From positions 8,928,001 to 8,992,000 of the forward strand of contig NZ_CP023689.1 of NCBI RefSeq assembly GCF_008704715.1: DNA of 64,000 bases, read 5' to 3'. Each line of letters begins with the position of its first letter. Positions within the stretch are counted from its first letter, which is position 1. The stretch comes from Streptomyces chartreusis (lineage in GTDB: Bacteria > Actinomycetota > Actinomycetes > Streptomycetales > Streptomycetaceae). The notes below the pieces were generated by a model. The model was not told the DNA's origin, searched no databases, and worked only from the letters and a program-made list of their open reading frames with translations. Shown here in pieces: positions 34,643 to 41,146 of this stretch. Made by a program: the position numbers and the translations under genes.

Positions 34643-35932
34643 TCATCCCGCGGACTTGATGAGGGACTCCAGGTTCTTCTGGAGCGCGGTGAGCGCCTTC
34701 TTGGCGCTGCGCTCCTTGCCGAGCCAGAAGTCGGCGAGCCCGCTCTCGATGGCCGCCTGCATCTCGTTCCACTCGGGTATGAACGGGGCCCGGAAGACGA
34801 ACTCGCTCGACTCGGCGAACACCCCCATGTCCACCTGGGTCTTCATCCACGCGGGCTTGAGGAACGCGTCGCTCTTCTGCACCTCCAGGTTGGCCGGTAC
34901 GTCCTCACCGGACGAGATGATCACCTGCTGCGCCTCGGGCGAGGTGAGGAAGTCGATCGCCTTGAACGCGTTGTCGGCCTGCTTGGAGGTGCGTGAGACG
35001 GCCAGGCCGCTGCCGAACGCCGACACCGCCTGCTTCTTGCCGCGCCACAGCGGTGCGATGTCCCAGGCGAACTTCGTCTCCGTCAGACCCGCGATCGCCC
35101 AGAACCCGGTGGCGTTGACGGCGACCTTCTGGTTGGCGAACGCCTGGTCGCCGCCGATGTCGGCGCCCATGTCGGCGTAGTCCTTCGCGCTGGGCACGAC
35201 CTTGTGCTTGAAGACCAGGTCGCCGGCCCACTGGAGGGCCTCGATCGCCTCGTCGCTGTCCACCGCGGGCCTGCCGTCGGCGTCGATGATGGCGCCGCCG
35301 TTCTGGTACACGAAGCTCCACCACTGCGGCCACCAGCCGGCACCGCCGTAGCCCCACTGCCGGCCCGGGACGGTCAGCTCCTTGAACGCGGCGAGCGCGT
35401 CGTCCCAGGTCCACTCGGCGCTGGGAGCCTTGATGCCCTTCTTCTCGAACAGCTCCTTGTTGTAGTAGACGATCATCGCGCCGGAGCGGTCCGGGATCGC
35501 GTACAGCTCGTCCTCGTACGAGTAGATGGACCCGACCGAACCGAAGCGCTGCCCGGCGTCGAGCCCCGCCTTCCCGGCCAGGTCGTCCAGGGGCAGCAAC
35601 TGGTTCTTGCCGGCGTACGTGTTGACGCTCTCGGCCACCTGCATGATGTCCGGCCCGTTGCCGCCGGCGATCATCGTCTGGACCTTCTGCGGGTACGAGT
35701 CGCTCGGGATGAGCTGGAGCTTGACCTTCAGCTCCGGGTACTTCTTCACCAGCAGGTCGATGCGGGCCTGGTACGCCTTGCGGTCGGTGTCACCGCCCCA
35801 CACCGTCATCACGAGCGGACCGGCGGCGGAACCGCCGCTGGAGGAGCCGCAAGCGGTGAGGGTCACGACACCGGCCGCGACCCCGAGACCGAGGAAGCCG
35901 CGGCGGGACACCTGAAGCCTGTCAACTGGCAT
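34643..35932 (-). CDS. Sugar ABC transporter substrate-binding lipoprotein, Tat-exported
   Basis: 429 residues. The N-terminus has a twin-arginine motif (SRRGFLG) and a lipobox ending LTAC, so it is probably a Tat-exported lipoprotein. The body is a family 1 solute-binding protein (MTVWGGDTDRKAYQARIDLL, YYNKELFEKKGIKAP). First gene of the operon binding protein - permease - permease - GH35, read from a promoter at 36011-36039 with an overlapping palindrome. The GH35 enzyme suggests a galactoside ligand. Confidence 0.93.
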   Translation of the reverse strand: MPVDRLQVSRRGFLGLGVAAGVVTLTACGSSSGGSAAGPLVMTVWGGDTDRKAYQARIDLLVKKYPELKVKLQLIPSDSYPQKVQTMIAGGNGPDIMQVAESVNTYAGKNQLLPLDDLAGKAGLDAGQRFGSVGSIYSYEDELYAIPDRSGAMIVYYNKELFEKKGIKAPSAEWTWDDALAAFKELTVPGRQWGYGGAGWWPQWWSFVYQNGGAIIDADGRPAVDSDEAIEALQWAGDLVFKHKVVPSAKDYADMGADIGGDQAFANQKVAVNATGFWAIAGLTETKFAWDIAPLWRGKKQAVSAFGSGLAVSRTSKQADNAFKAIDFLTSPEAQQVIISSGEDVPANLEVQKSDAFLKPAWMKTQVDMGVFAESSEFVFRAPFIPEWNEMQAAIESGLADFWLGKERSAKKALTALQKNLESLIKSAG

Positions 35933-36006
35933 GGCACTACCCCTCGTTGAAGTGCGCGAACGCGCAGGGATCAGCTCTCGGCAGCCCGGGCCCGGCTTCG
36001 AGTGAC

Positions 36007-36039
36007 GGTTAAAATAACCCTCGTAAAATCTCGCTACAA
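36007..36039 (-). promoter_or_regulatory. Promoter of the sugar ABC operon with operator over the -10
   Basis: On the minus strand TTGTAG (36039-36034), 17-bp spacer, TATTTT (36016-36011). The 13-bp palindrome GGTTATTTTAACC (36019-36007) covers the -10, an ideal place for a repressor. No LacI- or GntR-type gene is in the neighbourhood. The leader is about 72 nt. Confidence 0.6.
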
Positions 36040-36220
36040 GCCCTTGTTTCGTATGAGTTTCAACTTGCACGACCCGTGCACGCCCCAAGTGCCTGACCCG
36101 TCCGGAGATTTCCCGGGTGACGCCGGGAACTCACCGGGGTCCGCGGCCGACTTCTGTGGAGAGGCGGCTCTGCCCGCGCTCGTCCGCAGTCATCACGTCG
36201 TCGGCACAAGGGAGTCGTAC

Positions 36221-36964
36221 GTGTCCCGCTCCACTCTGATCCGCAGTCTGCGCCGCACCGGCGTGCTCACCTCGGTCGCCCTCGCGCTGGCCGTCGCCAC
36301 CGCGGGGCCGGCGGCGGCCCATGCGGAGGTGGAGGCCGAGGGCGCGCGGGCCCTCGACCAGAACGTCGAGCTGACCTTCGCCGCCGAGTCGGAGTCGGGC
36401 ACGGCCGGGATCAGCAAGCTGGAGGTGATCCTGCCCGAGGGGATCGTCCCGCAGGACCTCACCTACGAAGAGGGCCCCAAGGGCTGGAAGTTCACCCCCA
36501 CCGCCCGGGGCTACACGGTGGCCGGGCCGAAGCTGGCCGTCGGGGAGGACGTCGAGTACGTGCTGACCGTACGGCAGTTGCCGGACGCGAAGGAGGTGGT
36601 CTTCAAGACCCTCCAGACCTACAGCGACGGCAAGGTCGACCGCTGGATCGAGCTGGAGGAGGAGTCCGAGGGGGACGGCCACGGCCACGGTCACCCCGCG
36701 CCCCGGCTGGCGCTGAAGGCGGCCGCGCCCGGCGCCGAGTCGGTGAGCCCGACTCCCACGGAGGAACCGACGACCGCCGCCCCGTCGTCGGCCGCGGCCT
36801 CGGACGAGCCCGCCGCCCAGGGCTCCTCCGGGAAGCCCGCGGCGGACGACACGAAGGACGACGACGGCATGTCCGTCGCCGTGCCCGTCGGCATCGCGGC
36901 AGCCGTGGTGCTGCTCGGCGGCGGCGCCTGGTGGCTGCGGAAGCGGCGCGGCGGCGCCGCCTGA
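36221..36964 (+). CDS. YcnI/DUF1775 copper-binding protein with C-terminal membrane anchor
   Basis: 247 residues from GTG 36221 (GGGAG upstream). A signal peptide ends in AAA at residues 31-33, so the mature protein starts with His34 (HAEVEAEG). In B. subtilis YcnI the first His, acidic residues and a Trp form the copper site; the corresponding Trp here is in KVDRWIELEEE. A His-rich stretch (GHGHGH), a Ser/Thr/Pro/Ala-rich linker and a membrane helix (VAVPVGIAAAVVLLGGGAWW) with RKRR follow. No CopC or CopD gene is adjacent, unlike many ycnI loci. Confidence 0.9.
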   Translation: MSRSTLIRSLRRTGVLTSVALALAVATAGPAAAHAEVEAEGARALDQNVELTFAAESESGTAGISKLEVILPEGIVPQDLTYEEGPKGWKFTPTARGYTVAGPKLAVGEDVEYVLTVRQLPDAKEVVFKTLQTYSDGKVDRWIELEEESEGDGHGHGHPAPRLALKAAAPGAESVSPTPTEEPTTAAPSSAAASDEPAAQGSSGKPAADDTKDDDGMSVAVPVGIAAAVVLLGGGAWWLRKRRGGAA

Positions 36965-36977
36965 CGATGCCTTCGGT

Positions 36978-37046
36978 CCGGGCGTGTCGCTGACGGACGT
37001 CCCTGGCCCGGGCGTGTCGCCGACGGACGATCCGCGACACGCCCGG
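36978..37046. terminator. Bidirectional terminator with a duplicated arm between ycnI-like gene and gdhA
   Basis: CCGGGCGTGTCGC occurs at 36978-36990 and 37008-37020; its exact complement GCGACACGCCCGG is at 37034-37046. The inner pair makes a 13-bp stem with a 13-nt loop; the outer copy can compete for the same arm. It serves two convergent genes. Confidence 0.75.
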
Positions 37047-37053
37047 CGTCACC

Positions 37054-38418
37054 TCAGATGACCCCCAGGTCGAGCATGGTGTCGGCCACCCTGACGAAGC
37101 CCGCGATGTTGGCGCCGACGACATAGTTGCCCGGCGCGCCGTACTCCTCCGCGGTCGCGCGGCAGGTGGTGTGGATGCCGGCCATGATGGCCGCGAGCCG
37201 CCGGTCGGTGTCCTCGAAGGTCCACGAGTCGCGGCCGGCGTTCTGCCGCATCTCCAGCGCCGAGGTGGCGACACCGCCGGCGTTGGCCGCCTTGCCCGGG
37301 CCGAAGGCGACGCCCGCGTCCTGGAACAGCCGTACGGCCTGCGGTGTGGTGGGCATGTTGGCGCCCTCGGCCACGGCCACCACCCCCGATGCCAGCAGGG
37401 ACCGCGCCGCGCTCTCGTCGAGTTCGTTCTGGGTGGCGCAGGGCAGCGCGACCGAGCACGGCACGTCCCAGACGGAACCGCCCTCGACATAGCGGGCCCG
37501 GCTCACCGTCTGCGCGTACTCCTTGATCCGGCCGCGCCGGACCTCCTTGATCTCCTTGACCAGTTCGACGTCGATGCCCGCCTCGTCGACCACATAGCCG
37601 CCGGAGTCCGACATCGCGACGACCTTCGCGCCGAGCTGGTGCGCCTTCTGGGCGGCGTACATGGCGACGTTGCCGGAGCCGGATATGACGATCCGCCGGC
37701 CGTCGAGGTCCTGGCCGCGTTCGGCGAGCATCTCGGAGACGAAGTAGACGGTGCCGTATCCGGTCGCCTCGGTCCGTACGTGGGAACCGCCCCAGCCGAG
37801 GCCCTTGCCGGTGAGGACACCGGACTCGTAGCGGTTGGTGATGCGCTTGTACTGGCCGAAGAGATAGCCGATCTCGCGCGTGCCGACGCCGATGTCACCG
37901 GCCGGGACGTCCGTGTGCTCGCCGAGGTGACGGTGCAGCTCCGTCATGAAGGACTGGCAGAACCGCATGATCTCGCCGTCCGAGCGGCCCTTGGGGTCGA
38001 AGTCGGCGCCGCCCTTGCCGCCGCCGATGGGCAGCCCGGTCAAAGCGTTCTTGAAGATCTGCTCGAAGCCGAGGAACTTCACGATGCCGAGGTTCACCGA
38101 CGGGTGGAAGCGCAGCCCGCCCTTGAAGGGCCCGAGCGCGGAGTTGAACTCCACGCGAAAGCCCCGGTTGACCCTGACCTTGCCGGCGTCGTCGACCCAC
38201 GGCACACGGAAGAGCAGCTGCCGCTCCGGCTCGCACAGCCGCTCCAGGATGTGGTGCCCGGCGTACCCGGGGTGGCGGGCGAGCACCGGCTCCAGCGATT
38301 CCAGCACCTCGCGCGCGGCCTGGTGGAACTCGGACTGTGCGGGGTCCCTGGCCTGGACGGCCGCGTAGACCTCGGCGGTCAGGCGCAGGTCCGCGGGCGG
38401 CGTGTGCTGGATCGTCAT
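37054..38418 (-). CDS. gdhA: NADP-specific glutamate dehydrogenase
   Basis: 454 residues, the size of the hexameric bacterial enzyme. It forms glutamate from 2-oxoglutarate and ammonia. Conserved parts: FRVEFNSALGPFKGGLRFHPSV, active-site LPIGGGKGGADFDPKGRSD, the cofactor fold RIVISGSGNVAMYAAQKA and EGANMPTT. It stands alone between two convergent or spaced genes. Confidence 0.98.
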   Translation of the reverse strand: MTIQHTPPADLRLTAEVYAAVQARDPAQSEFHQAAREVLESLEPVLARHPGYAGHHILERLCEPERQLLFRVPWVDDAGKVRVNRGFRVEFNSALGPFKGGLRFHPSVNLGIVKFLGFEQIFKNALTGLPIGGGKGGADFDPKGRSDGEIMRFCQSFMTELHRHLGEHTDVPAGDIGVGTREIGYLFGQYKRITNRYESGVLTGKGLGWGGSHVRTEATGYGTVYFVSEMLAERGQDLDGRRIVISGSGNVAMYAAQKAHQLGAKVVAMSDSGGYVVDEAGIDVELVKEIKEVRRGRIKEYAQTVSRARYVEGGSVWDVPCSVALPCATQNELDESAARSLLASGVVAVAEGANMPTTPQAVRLFQDAGVAFGPGKAANAGGVATSALEMRQNAGRDSWTFEDTDRRLAAIMAGIHTTCRATAEEYGAPGNYVVGANIAGFVRVADTMLDLGVI

Positions 38419-38477
38419 GGACGTACCTCCTTGTACGACGGTGCACGCGAATGTACGGGAGATCGCGGGGCCGGTAC

Positions 38478-39689
38478 TCAGCGGGCGGCCGCGGGGCCAC
38501 CGCTGATCGCGTACTCGGCGTCGTGACCGTAGATCCAGCCGTTGCGCAGCAGCGGGTCCGAGTCGGCGAGGGCCGCGTCACGGCTGCGCTGCTCGGGGCC
38601 GTCGGGCAGATGGTTGATGTCGCCGCGGGCGTGACTGACCCGCCGGAGCCGGGTGGTGCGCTCGATGCGTACGGCTTCGTAGCGCCGAAGGGCCTGTTCA
38701 GGGCTGTCGGCGGACGTCGCCAGGCAGTGGGCCAGTACGGCGGCGTCCTCGATCGACTGCGCCGCGCCCTGGGCGAAGAAGGGGAACATCGGATGCGCGG
38801 CGTCGCCGAGGAGGGTGATCCCGCCCCGGCTCCACCGCGGCAGCGGCTCCCGGTCCAGCAGCGCCCAGCGTCCGGGGGCGCCGCCCGCGGTGACGAGGTC
38901 GGTCACCCGGGGGTCCCAGCCGGCGAACTCGGCACGGAGTTCCTCGACGGTGGCCGTCGCGCTCCACGACTCGTCGGTGAAGTCCCCGGCAGGGGCGACC
39001 GCGACGACGTTGACCGCGTCACCGCCGGCGATCGGATAGTGCACGAAGTGCCGGCCGGGCCCGAGCCAGAGGGTCTGGGCCGGGCGCAGGGCGAAGTCGG
39101 GTGCCGCGTGGGCGGGCACGACGGTGCGGAACGCGCAGAGGCCGGAGTACCGGGCCGGCGCCGGTTCGGCCACCGCGCCGCGGACGACGGAGTGCACACC
39201 GTCGGCGCCGATGACGACATCGGCCGCGACCACGCTCCCGTCGGCGAACCGCAGCACCGCACCGCCGGGCCCGGCCTCGACGGCGGTACAGCGCCGGCCC
39301 AGCCGGACCCACCCGTCGGGCACCGCCGACCTGACCGTGTCGAGCAGGTCCGCCCGGTGGACGGTGTACGTCCGCTCGCCGTAGAGCCGCTCGCACACCC
39401 CGCCCAGCCGCTCCACGGACAGCACGCGCCCGTCCGCCCACCGGCGGAACTCCCAGGCCCACTCCAGCGGCACGGCCCGCCGGAGCAGCCGTTCCATGAC
39501 ACCGAGGCGACGCAGCAGGCGTACGGCATTGGGGGCCACGAGGATTCCGGCGCCGACCTCGGTGAGGGCGGGTGCCTGCTCGTACACGGTCGCCGACAGC
39601 CCCGCGCGGTGCAGGAAGGCGGCGGCGGTCAGCCCGCCGATGCCGCCCCCGACGATGACGATCCGCGGTCCGTGAGCCACGTCGGGCAT
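38478..39689 (-). CDS. FAD-dependent aromatic-type monooxygenase
   Basis: 403 residues. Motifs of class A flavoprotein hydroxylases: RIVIVGGGIGGLTAAAFLHRAG at the start, VVIGADGVHSVVRG near residue 170 and ITLLGDAAHPMFPFFAQGAAQSIED near residue 300. It resembles salicylate and 3-hydroxybenzoate hydroxylases. No ring-cleavage gene is adjacent, so the substrate cannot be named. Confidence 0.92.
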   Translation of the reverse strand: MPDVAHGPRIVIVGGGIGGLTAAAFLHRAGLSATVYEQAPALTEVGAGILVAPNAVRLLRRLGVMERLLRRAVPLEWAWEFRRWADGRVLSVERLGGVCERLYGERTYTVHRADLLDTVRSAVPDGWVRLGRRCTAVEAGPGGAVLRFADGSVVAADVVIGADGVHSVVRGAVAEPAPARYSGLCAFRTVVPAHAAPDFALRPAQTLWLGPGRHFVHYPIAGGDAVNVVAVAPAGDFTDESWSATATVEELRAEFAGWDPRVTDLVTAGGAPGRWALLDREPLPRWSRGGITLLGDAAHPMFPFFAQGAAQSIEDAAVLAHCLATSADSPEQALRRYEAVRIERTTRLRRVSHARGDINHLPDGPEQRSRDAALADSDPLLRNGWIYGHDAEYAISGGPAAAR

Positions 39690-39762
39690 GAGCCACTCCT
39701 GCGCTGCGAGGGAATGAGCGTCCTGGTCACACCATGAGCCTGCCCGGTCGCTCTGAGGGAGA

Positions 39763-39793
39763 GGCCCGGCCGACGCTTCACGCCGACCGGGCC
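39763..39793. terminator. Hairpin downstream of the RNHCP gene pair's upstream neighbour region
   Basis: GGCCCGG (39763-39769) pairs with CCGGGCC (39787-39793). It lies just beyond the stop of the minus-strand RNHCP gene (39822) and before the monooxygenase start, so it probably ends the RNHCP transcript. Confidence 0.4.
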
Positions 39794-39821
39794 CCTGGTG
39801 ACGGATTTCAAAGGCGAGGCG

Positions 39822-40250
39822 TCAAAGCACCGTGAGCAGTGCCCGGCCGGCGGCCCTGCCGTCCCGCAGCGGTCTGAGCGCCAGACGCATCAGGGCGAGC
39901 GCGTTGTCGTCGCCGGCGATGCGGTTGGCGCTGAGTCCGGCGCAGGTCCGGCACTGGTGGATGAGCATCCATTCGCCGTCCGGCCGTACGGTGAGGCTCA
40001 GTGCCTCCATACGGCCATGGCAGTCCGCGGCGCGGTCGCCGGGGACACGTCGGTCGACGTGCAGGCTGACCAGGCAGTTCGGGCAATGGTTGCGGTGCGC
40101 GGTGCCGGGCGCGACGAGGGACACGTCGAGCCGGCAGCCCACGCACCGGAAGTCATTGGCCCGGTGGCCGCCGTTGCCGTGCAGGACGTCCTTGGTGCGC
40201 TGTGGACGGTGCCGCGGGTTGCGGCCGCCCGTCCGGGTGCGGCGTGGCAT
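39822..40250 (-). CDS. RNHCP-domain zinc-ribbon protein (copy 2 of a tandem pair)
   Basis: 142 residues. A basic N-terminus (PRRTRTGGRNPRHRPQR) precedes FRCVGC, the family signature HRNHCPNC, and a second half with QCRTCAGLSANR and DDNALALMRLALRPL. The Cys and His pairs suggest two zinc sites. AAGGAG lies before ATG 40250. The function of RNHCP proteins is unknown to me. It is a paralogue of the gene directly upstream (28 bp gap). Confidence 0.9.
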   Translation of the reverse strand: MPRRTRTGGRNPRHRPQRTKDVLHGNGGHRANDFRCVGCRLDVSLVAPGTAHRNHCPNCLVSLHVDRRVPGDRAADCHGRMEALSLTVRPDGEWMLIHQCRTCAGLSANRIAGDDNALALMRLALRPLRDGRAAGRALLTVL

Positions 40251-40278
40251 GGCTGGTTCTCCTTTCCGTGGCGGGCGT

Positions 40279-40665
40279 TCAGAGGGAGCCGAACGCTTCG
40301 AGAGGGAAGGGAGGTTGCGCCAGCGGCCGCACGGCCATGCGCATCAGGACGAGCTGGTTGTCGTCCGTGCACACCGGGTTGGAGGTGAGCTCGCCGCAGC
40401 GGACGCAGCGGTGGACGAGCATCCAGTCACCGGTGCGCAGCACCGCGATGGCGATGGGGTTCATCCGCGCGTCGCACTCGGACCGGCCGCCGTCGACCTG
40501 GTCGATGACGTGCCGCGAGTGCAGGCAGGACGGGCAGTGGTTGCGCCGGCTGCCGTCAGGGGCCAGGGCCGACACGGTCAGCCCGCACCACACACAGGTG
40601 AAGGTGTTGGTGCCGAGGACGTTGTTGAGGGGGTTGTGCTGGTGAGCGAGGTTGTCGCTGGACAC
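40279..40665 (-). CDS. RNHCP-domain zinc-ribbon protein (copy 1 of a tandem pair)
   Basis: 128 residues from GTG 40665 with AAGGAG upstream. Core: FTCVWCGLTVSA, RRNHCPSC, then WMLVHRCVRCGELTSNPVCTDDNQLVLMRMAVRPL. Spacing of the Cys/His pairs and the DDN-x3-LMR-x-A-x-RPL ending match the next gene, so the two arose by duplication. It lacks the basic N-terminal extension of its neighbour. Confidence 0.9.
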   Translation of the reverse strand: MSSDNLAHQHNPLNNVLGTNTFTCVWCGLTVSALAPDGSRRNHCPSCLHSRHVIDQVDGGRSECDARMNPIAIAVLRTGDWMLVHRCVRCGELTSNPVCTDDNQLVLMRMAVRPLAQPPFPLEAFGSL

Positions 40666-41146
40666 CCGGGTGCTCCTTGCTGGGAGATGTGCGAGGACAG
40701 CAAGAGCAGGCCGAGCGGCCTCGGGACGCCCTGAACAGGTCAGGGACGGTTTACGCGGTGCGGCGAGGCGCGCTCGGCGCGGGCCGGGTCATAAACACCT
40801 TTTCCATGGCGAGTTGGTGCAAAGCGAGTGAAGTGGTCTCGCTCAAGCCTGCACGCAGCTTCGGGGCGGCGTCCACTGGTTTATCCGGGCCCCACCGGTG
40901 ATTCATCCCGGGCCCCACCGGGTAATTTTGACAGGCCCTTGACAAATTTGGCGGCGCCCCGCAGCATGCAAGACATCTGCGGATGCCTGCAATTCCCTTT
41001 GTTCAAGGCGTAATTTATCCGCACTGCGCATCGCATGTCACAGGGCTCGGCGGCTCCTTCGCCGTGCCCCGCACGGACACACCCCGGCAAGCGCGGCCGG
41101 CGCGCGCCTTGCCTGACACCCGCATCGTCAGGAAGGACAACCCCCC
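40666..41146. promoter_or_regulatory. Long divergent intergenic region with repeats and tandem TTGACA elements
   Basis: No gene is supported in these 481 bp. It holds palindromes AGGCCGAGCGGCCT (40708-40721) and CCCTGA-ACAGG-TCAGGG (40729-40745); a 14-bp direct repeat CCGGGCCCCACCGG at 40885-40898 and 40908-40921 (23-bp period); and two TTGACA elements at 40928-40933 and 40939-40944 facing the secreted-enzyme genes. No good -10 follows either at 17 bp. The part nearest the RNHCP genes is A+T-richer and may hold their promoter (TTGCAC on the minus strand). Confidence 0.45.

Noticed and set aside
36978..37020. CRISPR-like short repeat array
   Set aside because: Only two copies of a 13-bp arm with a complementary third arm; it is a terminator hairpin.
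40747..41146. Small plus- and minus-strand frames (60-70 codons) in the intergenic region
   Set aside because: None has a ribosome site with good spacing, codon bias or a recognisable motif.
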